Assembly (NCBI RefSeq): GCF_014898815.1
Contig: NW_026515414.1
Span: 1 to 64,000, forward strand
Direction of reading: 5' to 3'
Source: Panonychus citri
Taxonomy: Eukaryota; Arthropoda; Arachnida; Trombidiformes; Tetranychidae
DNA length: 64,000 bases
Positions 1 through 12,323 of the stretch are shown piece after piece. The position numbers and the translations under genes are program-made. Within the stretch, counting starts at the first letter, position 1. Each line of letters begins with the position of its first letter. The notes below the pieces were generated by a model. It saw only the letters and a program-made list of their open reading frames with translations, did no database searches and had not been told where the DNA came from.

Positions 1-3000
1 TTCTGTCCAACGAGGTGGTAAAGGAGGTGGTAAAATGGATGAAAAGCCGGGAGTGGTTCTGTTTGATCGGTTTGATGATGATGATGATGAAAGTGTTGAT
101 GGTTCATGAACACCAGATGAATAAGAACCAGAGTCACTATAAGAGAGAGATGAGTTTTCACTGTTCACCGAAATACTGTCATCATAATCATGGAAAACAG
201 ATCGGGTATCACGATAAGACGAAATTGTATTGGTCGATTGACTGTTTTTGCCAAGAGAAACACCAAAATTACTGCTGCTTATTGTTGGTGTCGGCGAATA
301 GCTAACAGGCTCATAAATTGGTTCCTCTATGTTGTTGTTGTTGTTTCCACTCAAGTTGATGTTGTTTACACTCTGGTTAAACTGGCGAGATGAAACTTCT
401 TGTTTCTTACTTGATTCTTTCACATTGGTGAGGGAAGACGAAAGTGAACAACTGGTTCCTCTTAGACGATTATTATAATGATTCGGATTAGGATTAGGAT
501 TATTGCTCCACAGAAAACTTGGCGTCTTTTTGATATCTTCAGCGAGAAGAGATTGAGTGAAGGTTGAAGATGATGTTGACGATGATGATGATGATAATCG
601 AGAGTCTTTTGGTAATTGCTGATGTGAAATTGATGATGAAAGAAAAGTTGATGATGATAATTTAACCGAATTTGAATTCTTTTGATTATTTGAAATGTTT
701 CTCGGTGCTGGTAAAGGAGCTTTAACAGATTTACCTGATTCTTTGGTTGAACAATTAACTGGTGTACAATGATGAGTACAATTATCATCGTTAATTTGTG
801 TTCTCTCATCGGTAAAATTAATCGTATTTGTTTCATTGTTGGAAAATGTTACCCCAGGCAAAGTTTTCCTTCTCGAGGTAATTACTGGTTTACTTGATTG
901 TTGATCTGACGTTGATCGATTAATTTTGCTTGTTGATTGGTGAATATTATCTCCTTTTGGTGATTTAATACATTCAAGACGCAGAATTGTTTCCTTAACT
1001 GATACAACTTTTTCTTCATTCTCTTCGTGAGTCTCATCAACATTTTCTGACCTCCCGCTGATTGAACTGGACAGTGAATTTGAAGACGATGCCAAGTAAT
1101 TAGTTGCTCTTGAAATTGTGGAGACATTTGATTGTTTCAATTGGTCAGATGAGTTTTTATGCACAGTCAACAATGAAATGGATGAGGTAGATGATGATGA
1201 GGTAGAGATCATCCTATTGGATTCACGAAGGTCACTTTTACTTTTCCAAGGTTTCTCTTCATCTATTAGGCCACAGTTAACAGAATCGACAGCCGATGAA
1301 TTTTGATTAACATTTGCATCAAATTTAGAAGCAATTTGAGCGATTCGAGAATTACTTTTCATTCTAGACCCTTGTTCCATATTGATCTTACCAGAATTAC
1401 ATTTCTTTTCCATCGGATAATTACCATGGTTATCAAGAGAGTAGGAGGGTGACGATGGTGATGAATATGGAGACAATGATGATGATGATGAATGTGAAGT
1501 TGCTTCTGTTAATGTTAATCGACCAGATGATGAGAAGCGATTACATTTAACATGTTTATCAGTTAGAGTAGAAGACGATGAATTTGATGAGTTTAATGAA
1601 GTGGATGAGCACCGATTAGGATTATCTGATTGTAATGAACACTTTTTATTGACCATTGTTGAGATTTTTGGTGTTAATGATGTTGCACGAACTCTGTTGA
1701 AATGATTACACGTTAATAGAGTTAAATTGCTCAATGACAATGAAGGTGTTAAACTGGAAGAGGAGGTTGGATAAGTTTTACGTCGAAGTTGAGGAGAAGA
1801 GTAAGTCACAATTTCAGGTTTCTCTTTATTCTCATCTTGACCATCACATTTTTCAAACTTTTCCTTTATCATTGACCATTTAGGCGAATTGAGAAGACTA
1901 CCAACAATTCGTTGATTGCAATTACTGGTTTCTAGAGATTCACGTGAATCTGATGTTGAATTAGACCGATTAGAACAATTTAAAGAATCGCCATTTAATC
2001 CACTAGGTATTGATAAAGCTCTTAGATAATTGCGACAAGTTTGTTTTGATTGTTGACCATCACTATTATCATAATCACTTTTATACTGATTACAAGGTAA
2101 ACTATTTAAACGTGAATAAGATCTTGTTGGTTTGATTGTATTGGAAGATGAACCATTTGAAATGTGATTGATTTCCTTTGATGATCGATTTGATTTCGTA
2201 AAACGAGTAATCCGAGGACGTGGTGGTTCTTGGGGAGTCGAAACATAATCTACACAATCTTGAGAAACTAAAGATGAGCCATTGGAATCCTGATTAGTAC
2301 TGTTATTAGTTTCACTTTTAAATCTTGAAGAAACTAAATGACTTGAAGATTTCATGATTCTTGGTGATGTTGGTGAGCTCACGAATCCAGAAGATGCAGA
2401 TATTACTGATGGTGAGGATGATGGAGATGATGGAGATGAATATGATAAACAATTAAAGTCCGATGAACCAAGATTACTGTCAATCGGTGATGATTGGAGA
2501 GATTTTGATGTTGATGTTGATGACCGTGATGATAATGAAGAAGAAGATGATAAAGATGACGAAGAATTGAAAGTTCGAGGTAATGTTCGTCTTGAAATCG
2601 AACTGAGTGTCAATGAAGGCTTATTGATCACTGGTGTTGATCCTTCGCAGTGTTTTCCATCCTGTTGATTTTTCAAACGCTTTCTCCAATAATCTGAATC
2701 ATCGGTTTTATTACTGTTATTATCTTGATAATTTTTATCATTCTTTTCACAATAGTAACTTTTATTCCTGTTGCCGGAGTCTATTTCATGATGTGTTTCA
2801 AGCTCAGGGTCAGTTAAATGTGAGATATAATTTGGTAACGATGACCGAATCAAACTGAGACCGGTTGTTGATCTTGATGTTGTTGTGAAACGGGTTGAAG
2901 TTGTTGTTGTTGTTGTTGTTGTTGAATTAGTTAAATGAAACTGACCACTCCTCGGCTTGAAGCCGTTTAACTTTGAATCAAACTCATATAATTTCCGGGA

Positions 3001-3243
3001 AAATTGTTCTATCTTATTTAGTTGATTTGATGGTTTAACCAATTGAACTAAACAACTATCTGATCTAGTCTCATGTTTATCAATTGATGATCTTGATGAG
3101 GGAGATGAAGATGGGGAAGAGACTGAGGATGATAGAGAGCATGAGAATGGAGATGATGAAGATGAGGATGAGGATGAAACCGATGCCTTTGGGCTTGAAG
3201 TCCTTTTCATCATCATCACATCCCTGGTTTCATTTAAAATCAT
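1..3243 (-). CDS. Large Ser-rich disordered protein, 3' end outside the window
   Basis: Reading the minus strand from ATG at 3243 gives 1081 codons without a stop to the window edge; an in-frame TAA lies just upstream of the ATG. The product is rich in Ser, Asn, Thr and Gln with poly-Ser and poly-Thr tracts, so it is probably mostly disordered. Short motifs stand out: a Pro-rich PPRPRITRF near residue 338, SPKWSMIKEKFE near 450, RIAQIASKF near 631, PLPAPRN near 842, EEPIYEPVSYSP near 971, and PPPLPPR just before the edge. Pro-rich PxxPxR stretches and a YxxP-type tyrosine site suggest an SH3/SH2-binding cytoplasmic scaffold or the N-terminal half of a signalling protein; any catalytic domain would lie left of the window. 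I do not recognise the family. Codon use is consistent across the whole frame. A 5' non-coding exon further right is possible. Confidence 0.85.
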   Translation of the reverse strand, partial: MILNETRDVMMMKRTSSPKASVSSSSSSSSSPFSCSLSSSVSSPSSSPSSRSSIDKHETRSDSCLVQLVKPSNQLNKIEQFSRKLYEFDSKLNGFKPRSGQFHLTNSTTTTTTTTSTRFTTTSRSTTGLSLIRSSLPNYISHLTDPELETHHEIDSGNRNKSYYCEKNDKNYQDNNSNKTDDSDYWRKRLKNQQDGKHCEGSTPVINKPSLTLSSISRRTLPRTFNSSSSLSSSSSLSSRSSTSTSKSLQSSPIDSNLGSSDFNCLSYSSPSSPSSSPSVISASSGFVSSPTSPRIMKSSSHLVSSRFKSETNNSTNQDSNGSSLVSQDCVDYVSTPQEPPRPRITRFTKSNRSSKEINHISNGSSSNTIKPTRSYSRLNSLPCNQYKSDYDNSDGQQSKQTCRNYLRALSIPSGLNGDSLNCSNRSNSTSDSRESLETSNCNQRIVGSLLNSPKWSMIKEKFEKCDGQDENKEKPEIVTYSSPQLRRKTYPTSSSSLTPSLSLSNLTLLTCNHFNRVRATSLTPKISTMVNKKCSLQSDNPNRCSSTSLNSSNSSSSTLTDKHVKCNRFSSSGRLTLTEATSHSSSSSLSPYSSPSSPSYSLDNHGNYPMEKKCNSGKINMEQGSRMKSNSRIAQIASKFDANVNQNSSAVDSVNCGLIDEEKPWKSKSDLRESNRMISTSSSSTSSISLLTVHKNSSDQLKQSNVSTISRATNYLASSSNSLSSSISGRSENVDETHEENEEKVVSVKETILRLECIKSPKGDNIHQSTSKINRSTSDQQSSKPVITSRRKTLPGVTFSNNETNTINFTDERTQINDDNCTHHCTPVNCSTKESGKSVKAPLPAPRNISNNQKNSNSVKLSSSTFLSSSISHQQLPKDSRLSSSSSSTSSSTFTQSLLAEDIKKTPSFLWSNNPNPNPNHYNNRLRGTSCSLSSSLTNVKESSKKQEVSSRQFNQSVNNINLSGNNNNNIEEPIYEPVSYSPTPTISSSNFGVSLGKNSQSTNTISSYRDTRSVFHDYDDSISVNSENSSLSYSDSGSYSSGVHEPSTLSSSSSSNRSNRTTPGFSSILPPPLPPRWTE

Positions 3244-6200
3244 CTTGTTGGTTAACTTTTAGTTATCAACATTTAACATTAACCTAGGAACTTAAACCCG
3301 ATTATTTATCAAGTTTAACCAATTAGCCTCCAATACACATAACGGATCAATTGTTAATCATTGAATGAAACTCGTTTTTATGATTATTAAATTGTTGGCA
3401 ATAAGGATTCAGGAAGAAAAAGGTTCAAATATGAGAAGCAAAAATTGATCTTCTTGATGATGGAACGTGTTCCTTAATTGTTGATTCATTGATTTTTCTT
3501 TTCTTTTCTTTTATCCAACAATTAGTCTTAGGGTTTGTCTCTTTATCACTTATTCACCTTTAACCAATAATTCACACAATTAAAGTCAATTAACTAGATA
3601 ATTGGATTCACCTCATGAATTTTAATCACTTTTATTGAAGGAGAAACTTTAAATTAAAGATGAAAATGGAAAAGACAATCAACTGATTGAAATATGGAAG
3701 ATGAATAATTAGCAATAATCGATGAAAGAAATAGAATCAATCAGATATTCATGTTTTTCTGCCTCGAGATAAAAATAATAACAAGAAACACGAATGATAA
3801 GAAAACAAGGAGTGGGAGGTTGGGTGGTGGGGAGATTTTAATTATTTAACAGAATAACAACTCCACTGATTAGTTTCTATTTGAGGAAATCGCTAATTAA
3901 AAGTAATTAAAACAAAATCAAATGTTAATATCGACGCAAATAAGGATGAAGATAACAAAAGCACCGGTTCGAGAGAGAAAGAGAGAGAGAGAGAGATTTT
4001 CTTTCTATTTACTTTCATGTTTCTCTTTCTCTTTTTCTTTCTTCTTTCCTTTTCCTCTCCATCTTCATCTTCCTCTTTTTCATTAACAATAAATTGGGTA
4101 TTCGACCCTTCCCCCAATATGGTTGTTATACTTTCCATCCTCATCCTATTGCTCTTTCCTTTTCCTTTTCATCATCACTTCTCTCCCTCGCTCACTTCCA
4201 ATACTCTACTTTGCTCTTCCTACAGTTGATATGAAATCGATGAAGATGATGAAGTGATGGGAATACCTGTAACAATGGAGGTGCAAAAAGGGCAATCAGG
4301 AAAGGACAGAAAAGAGAGATTGAGATAAACTGAAGAAATGAATAAACGACTTTAATTAGTCGAAGGTCGATTCACATGGAACAATTAAAAGCCTTAAAGG
4401 TAAACAGAGAATCGATTCTCTTATCCAATAATAACCTTCATTTAAAAATGAAAATAATTATCGAGAGATTTTGTCCAATCACCATAATCACTTTGATTTG
4501 ATTTATATCATAAGGTTTACAAGGATAATTAAACTACTTTGGCCTCATGCAATTAGTATCTCACTTACTATGGAAGTATTTTTAATCGTAATTAATCAAT
4601 CGTCTGTTGATTTATTTAAAGTAAACTATTAATTTGATGTTCACACCCTCGATCAGAAATTATTAATAAGTTGATTAATCAGCTCATTGAAAATTTTGCG
4701 CAATTTCAAAAGTCGATTCATTCAAACATTTAATTATTTTACTAACAATTAACTACAATTACAATACATAAAACGGAAATGTGACCAATGTTATTAAGTT
4801 CAATTCTAATCTCAATTTTTTTTCTAATTACATTTGATGAGACTTGTCATCTGGGTTGATTAATTAGCTGATTGCTTCATTGAAAAACAATCAGTTTATC
4901 GCAATTTTCATTGTTTTTTTTTCTTGTAAAGATTTTTACTCTTTCACCACATCTGATTGCAGATAAACAAAAGAATTAAGTAATTCTGGAAATTGTAGTG
5001 GTTCCATCATGATAAAATACCGTTCCAATTGATGATGTTTTGAGGCTCATTGCCCTATTTCATTAAATTACGGCTCTTAACGAGATAACATTTAACTTTA
5101 ATTATCGCATGAAAAACTGGTAATGGAGAAAAAGATTAATTACTTAATCGGAATTAACAAGTTAACATAATTCAAGTTAACTCTACAAACCCAATTCCTC
5201 ATGAAACTTGTGGGCTTACAAGATTTCACTAACGGTATTTTGATTTTAACTTTATTATCTTTGGGTTATAATTTTCTCACTCATTAATTATTATTTTGTG
5301 ATAATTAGCTAACTTTTTATTTTACATTTGATCAGTTAAAATGAACTTTTTTTTCAATTTGCAGAAGCTCTGGTTTGATATTTTGAATTGAATGAACATT
5401 TCAAAATCGATGTTTGGACCAAAATCCAGATCGTGAACACGATTCTCTCGATTCCAGTCCATAGCCTTTCGAGCAGGCAGGGAAAAAGTGAACCTTTCGA
5501 AAGTGAACTGTTCGCATTGTGCTGCCATCTAACGATTTAGATTCAATTCATGAGGCAACAATTGAGTGAACCAAGAAAACAAAAAGTTTCGAATAAATAA
5601 TTGGGCAGAAACTTTTCCCGCAGAGTTTCGCGATTTAATTAATCACAAAATGTTGAGATTTCCATTACAATTAAGGGTATTTCCAAGTTCAAGTTACGAC
5701 TCTAAAAAAGCAAAATAGTCCATCAAATTAATTACGAAGCTGAAACAACATGTTCGCCATCTATTGGTTAATTAGTTTACTTTTTAATGAATATTTTCTT
5801 GTTTGATCTTTCTTAATATTACTTGTTATTATCTTGTGTTAATATTTGTTTTAATTTGAAATTGTTGGATGATTAAGTAAGAAAGATGAAAAGATTATCA
5901 ATAGCAAAGGTTAGGATTAAAGTGATTGAAAAGTTTGATTGGTCATTTGATGTGATTTACACAATCAAATGAATGGGATGTAAAGTAATCAAGATAATTT
6001 ATAATAAGTGATAATTTATTTGAGAAAATAACACTGCAATAAATAATCTCAAGCTCTTTAATTAAACAGCAATTGATTGTATTTTATCAATAAATTAAGT
6101 GTCCAATCTTCGGGTAAAAGTTTTTCTTAGAAATTGATTACATTTGAACCAGAAAAACAAACATTAAATTAATTACAATTTCTTGGTGTTTCAACGTGTT

Positions 6201-9200
6201 CCTTTCATGGTTAATCATTGAACTCGATTGTGGCCCATTAGAGTTTACATAAATTAAGTTTGAATTGATTAAATTGATCTTCACCAATAAGATATTTGGA
6301 TTCCTTAGGAAGATTATTATCATTTTGTATAAAGTATTTTCTTATTGTCAATATTATCAAAGGATAATCTATGTTTTCACTGGATAAGCGATGATAACTA
6401 ACTATTAATACATTTGAAGTTGTTTGTAACAATTTAATCAGCCACTTACATGAACTAAATCAAAATAATCATCGTAATTATCAATCATAGAGAATAGTTT
6501 AAGGCAAGTAGTTTATTATACAACTTTTGAGACACAATAATTGTAACTTAAATTGAGCAATAATCATCAATTAACGATCCAATTTGCAATAATAATTCAC
6601 TTCAAGAAGTTACAACTCATCAATCAATTCGATGTGCTGGTAAATTTCATCGATTCCATTTATTATGAGTCTCATTCATGATAATTGATAAAAATTCTCT
6701 TATTCGATCTTGAGCAAGTTCTGTAAAAATTAGATTCCCGCATAAATGTTCAAATTAAAAGTGACAACTTTGAGATTTCGTTATAACGATTGGTACTTGC
6801 GTCCTTAATTTAACAATTGCTGGTCCATGATTTCGGTTTGGATTTGATTTGATTTCGTTACATCGCAAAACTAATGTACAAAAATAAGTACTTGAATCGA
6901 GTCTTCGAAAAGTGTCAAATCAAGAGAATTAAATCTTGATAACAAAATGAAAATAAATTGATATTAATTGCAAAGATCATTTAATGAGTTGATGGAAACA
7001 TTGATGAACTGAAATTCATTTTAATAGTATTTATATTAATATAAATGTAATACAATTTATCTTGAGGTGTTTAATCAACAATTTCTGATAAAAACTAAAA
7101 CTTACGAAATTCATGTTAATCTATTTGACAATCAAATTGATTATCAACCTCGCCGGTGGCCTTGTGACCTTCATTTGACTATCATGACTTTTGATTGCTC
7201 ATCAAATGATGAAAATAATAAAATAAAATAAACACTATTATCATAAAGGTGATAGTGAAAATAGCAAAACATTGATGAAAACCTGAATTAGAATGAAACT
7301 TTGATGATTAATTTAATATTGATTTCACTGATTCTAAAATCTAAAACTGAATCTTAATTATCATGATGATCGTTTGATTATAACAATTTTCTAAGTGACC
7401 AGAAAACATCATTAAACATGATAACATGTTTACTTGGTCGCAATGAAGAGTCAGAACTATTACCAAAATAGCAATTGGCCCGAACCTTTTTCGGTGTTAA
7501 TCAAGTTTCACTAGTTAATCAAACAGTTACTCTCATTAATTTAATTTCTCTTTTTTATCTCAATTGATTTCCATTATCAAGTGGCCAGATTTCATGATAA
7601 TTACTCTCATTATCTCACAATATTGATTGGGTACAAATTTTCATTAACAGTTAAAGTAAAAATGAATTATTATTTTTAATTTTAAACGCATTCTAAATAT
7701 TAATCCAGTTAAATTATATATAAATTGATTCACTTGATGTCTAATTAATATTTTAACTGGAACTGTTTCATTTGAAGTAATCACTTGAGATTCAACCATC
7801 AACATAAAACTTCAATCAAGTTACCAGAAAACACACCTTTAAGTTAAATCAGTTTACTAATTTACTTAATTGTAGGAAGTTAGATTATTAATAATCGTAA
7901 TCGTTGTGGGCTCATTTGCAACCCACTTTTCATCAGTGATCAACATCTCATCTGTCTATTTGACCTCTATTTATATTTTCATGTCGAATAATTAATTTCA
8001 CTTCATCTTAATTACAATTAACCTTAATCAATTGCTAATTTTATTAAATATTCAAAAATCACGCCTGAAAAACAGCAACCAAAACAAAGTTGAACATTTT
8101 TGTTTACAATCAGTAAACAATCATGATGATTAAGTTAATTGATAACTTGTCAAAATAAAAGTAACAAGATTATTAAATATGAGTCTTAATCAATCAGAAA
8201 AAGTGGATGAACAAATTTAATTGACGTTAGTTGGTTTTCTGATTGATTGATTGAGTTAATCAAATGATGATTGAAGATGAGGATTAATATAACGGACACA
8301 GAAAGGTCAACATGATATTGTCAACCTTGACATTGGAGATAAAGTTTGAATGAAGATTAAGTAAGATTAGTAAAGATTAAGGAAGATAAAAAGTGTCATC
8401 AATTTTATATAAAAATCTCAAAGTTTTCTCATCTTTTTGACTTTTTCAGTTTTTTGTCGAACCATTTGATTAATGATGATTTTATTAACTTGTTAAGACA
8501 ACAATTAATGAGAAAAGATTGTAATCAGTTATGATAATCTTGCAAACACATACAACTAGTACTTTAAATTTCATCTAATAATGAGATAATTTGATGAACG
8601 ATGAAAACCTTTACATTATCATGGGAATAAAACGAGACAATTAGATGAATACAGTTGAATAACCAAAGAGAAACGATCACAATTAATTGACAATAACAAT
8701 TGTTTCCGTATTTAAGGTCCTTTCGCTTCCGTGTAAAATCAATTGTGGTAATCAGTTCTTTGAGAAGATGAACAGAAATGATTTACTGATTGAAGTTTTT
8801 TTCGATAAAACTTTGATAATCATGTAAATTTTTCGTTATAATTTTGATCAACAGAAATCGAATAAGAGAAAATTGGTTTCCAATGACCGTTGATTGACCA
8901 AATTCAATCGATTTCTCTTATTATCTTAATATTCACCATTACGATTATTGTTTTCGTCATCAGTTTGCTCTCAATAAATTGGGTTAGTCCTGAAGCGAAA
9001 GAAAATTGTAAATGTTAATAATCTGCCGAAATTCAATTGATTATTATTATCCGTTGATCTTAATTGTGTCTATATCTCAAAATATCTCAATAATATCAAA
9101 TGCTAATCATGTTGATCTTTAGTAATGTTTTTGTTTTTATTTGTTTACCTGTTCAATTGATTTCATAACCGCGATGTTTACATGATCATCTACAGAATCA

Positions 9201-12200
9201 TTATCGTTATCACAGAATCAGAATCAGAATCATCGAGTGACACCTTTTTCCTTCTCCCTGGTTTGGGTTGACAATTTTCTCTCTCTACGGTTCAGCTAAT
9301 CTGCTAACAATTAAATTCATCATCAATATTATAACAATTATATTCATCATTTGTATTATTAGTATCGTAATTAAGATTGATTCATTCACTTTTCTCGATT
9401 TGTATTGTAACTGTCAACTCAATTCATGAGATTGATTCACTAATTGTTTAAAGGTCATGAAGATATAATAATAATCATTTGCACCATCATCGTTCAGTCA
9501 ACTAATCATATTAACCATCAAAAAAAAAATTCAGATTATATTAAGAAAAAGTAACAAACTAATCTTGATTATCTCTCTCTCTCTCTCTTAATCATATCAA
9601 TATAATAATAAAACAATAATGGATTAGCTTCATGGTTGAGTTAATTGTTAACCACATTTCAATGATAACTAATATGTTTCAAGTACAAACGAATAATTTA
9701 ATTAATCCAATCCAATTGTGAATACAGATGAAACATTTTCCCTATCAATTTAATCAAGAACACTTTGAACTAATCAGAACTAAACTATTAATATCAATGA
9801 TGATGTTGGAATAATCAAATTCATTCAATGTTTCCTTGGCTCGATGAACTTTTCTTTCCAAAAAATATCATAACAATTGACACTATTCTTATAATCAATT
9901 ATCGTGATCATTTCTTCAGGTATTTTCATGACAATCTCGATGAATAACAAGTGAATGAATGTTTCTGTCGACACCAAGGAAACGAAAGTGAAAACGATTA
10001 TCATGGTGTTATTTTCTTATGAGGTGATGAGCAGCATTTTAAATCAGTGAATGAAACATGATTCTAATCGCGTTGGTTTAGTGGACGTTTGAACGTTTAT
10101 TTTTAGTTTGGACGCTTTATAATTACATCAAATACCAAATAATGAAAATTTGGATAATTAAGTTTATTAAGTGAAAACATGAATGACTTGTAATAAATAA
10201 TTTTCACCTTTTCCGTTATTTTAAAGTTAAAATTATTTACTATCATAATGATTATGATTAAAGGTAATAAAGGATGATTAACATTTACTTTATCTCAAAT
10301 GAATCCATTCATTTTTATTTTTATTTTTCTATTTTTTTTCTGATTCTGTTTATTGTTTGATTTTTTTGTTTATTTGTTTATTTGTATGCTGGTTGATTGT
10401 GTTCAGGTAAACATCAAACTGTGAACAGTTTTACAGGTAAATCTTGTGGCTATTTGTAATTCAAAGGAAGGGTCAGATTATATTTGATTAAGAATAAGAA
10501 TAAGATTATCTTAAGTTTATTCGTGAAATGATCATGTTGTTATCTGTCTGATGGTTTCTCTTGAATCTTTTTTTTTTTCTCAATTCAATTGTTCCTGGTA
10601 AATGGCTCTTCTTTTTTTTTCTTAATGAGTTGAATTGGGTTGATGATGAGGATAAGGATAAGGATGATCTGGTTTATTGTCCAGGCTTCAATGAATATGA
10701 TCTTGAATGACAACAACAATTGAAACCGAATCTATTTGACTCAAATCCAAGAATCAATGCCAAGTTTAAATATTCTGAACACTGTCTCAAATCAAGACGG
10801 ATTATTGTCTTTCTCATGGTCATTATTTTATCCACCGAGTCACATGATTTTCATCTGTCATCATCATCATCATCATCATGGAAAAAGACACAACATCTTC
10901 ATTTAATCTGATTGTGAGATATGTTATTTACCTGTCAAAATGATGATCAATAAAAGCAAGAAAATTGAACATTTTCAATACCCTAAACTGCCCCTTTGTT
11001 GAGTCTCTATTCAAGTTCACCTTGACCCAGTGCCCCTTAAGGTCAGTCGAAACGAAGCATGAAAAGATTAACGAAATACAATTTTCAGTAGATTTAAAAG
11101 TTTTGCGTGTTAATCTGAAAATTGAGTGAAAATTGAGGTTGATTAAGTGATGGACATGCTAGAAATTATTACTGACCATTACTTTGATTTCGAATTATAA
11201 TAATAATTATTTTCTCTTTTGTTTCTATTTTATCCTTTCCATCTCCTCCTTTATCATCATTTTCCCTTCTCTCTCTCTTCCTCCTCTCTCATCATCTTTT
11301 TATTATAATCTTTTCTTACCAAAGCAATGATAACATTTCAAAGAATCAGAATCACACCAATGGATAACGAACATTAAGAAACCAGTCTGTCCATCAACAA
11401 ACTGGTTTTTAAGACACAATCTTTTCTCTTACTTTTCCATCATCATCATCATCATTTTCTTCATCTTCATCTTCATCTTCCTTCTTTTCTCCACAAGAAA
11501 CAGTTTTTTTATACATTTTACTCTTTTACTTTATTCTCAACCCTGTTACCTTTTTTTTTACAATATCTTAAGATTAATTCTGATTCTGGTTACTTTTTCC
11601 ATCTAAAGATCATCATGAGGTGGAAAAAGTTGCATTGAGTTTCCAGAAAGAAAGAGAAGACAAATTCTCGTCTAATAGTATTGGTCATGAGTACGATAAC
11701 CTTCTAATGTTTGTTCTTTCTTTTCTTTCTCTCCCATTTTCTTCATCACCAGCATCCCCTCCCTCTCCTCCTTCTCTCTCCCGCTCACCAAACTTCATCA
11801 TTTCGTTTGATTCTCAACCAAATGAATGTTGATCTTGTTTCACAAGTAATAGTGACCTCCATACTTTTGCTCCGTTATGCTTATTGTTTGAATTATTATT
11901 TCTACTCTGTAACCAGCATCATCATGTGTTCATGAGAAATACACAAATTCATTGAGTCTTTTCAGACAAATTACAACAAAATTCAACAACTTTTTCCCTA
12001 CAAAATATAAGTTTATGTTTCTAAAGTTAAGCATCTTCTCTACTCTCAACTCGCTCTGTTTATCAAATTGACCAAAAAGGAATTGAATTAATTAAAAGCC
12101 ATAAAATGGACAAGGCAATGTGACCAATTGTGTTTGGAAAATTGTGTTATATTAATATTGTTGATAACGGAACAGTTTCTGAGAAAAACTCACCAAAATC

Positions 12201-12323
12201 TTCAACAAGTTTAACATCATACGAAAAGCAGGTTATTGAAGATCGTAAATGAAACGGTAAATCCTGTTCTGAGTTAAGTGTTAATTGTTAAAATCTGGTC
12301 CATCAATTAGTTAATTGTTGAAA
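3244..12323. other. Gene-poor A+T-rich intergenic DNA
   Basis: About 9 kb between two divergently read genes without a convincing coding exon. It contains pyrimidine-rich and microsatellite stretches (CT runs near 4000-4200, 9570-9590 and 11220-11520; a CAT repeat near 10860). A locally less A+T-rich patch at 5340-5560 has a good polypyrimidine-AG on the plus strand at about 5364 and a 68-codon minus ORF, but no homology I recognise. It probably holds promoters and 5' UTR introns of the flanking genes. Confidence 0.6.

Noticed and set aside
2354..2668. Asp/Glu-rich plus-strand ORF, and similar short ORFs at 15-393 and 3084-3287
   Set aside because: They are the antisense of poly-Ser codons of the long minus-strand frame 3243-1.
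4017..4229. Ser/Phe-rich plus-strand ORF and its minus-strand counterpart
   Set aside because: Both arise from a pyrimidine-rich low-complexity tract; no splice or start context supports a gene.
5322..5528. 68-codon minus ORF in a slightly less A+T-rich patch
   Set aside because: No recognisable motif, no splice partner; a promoter or leader exon is at least as likely.
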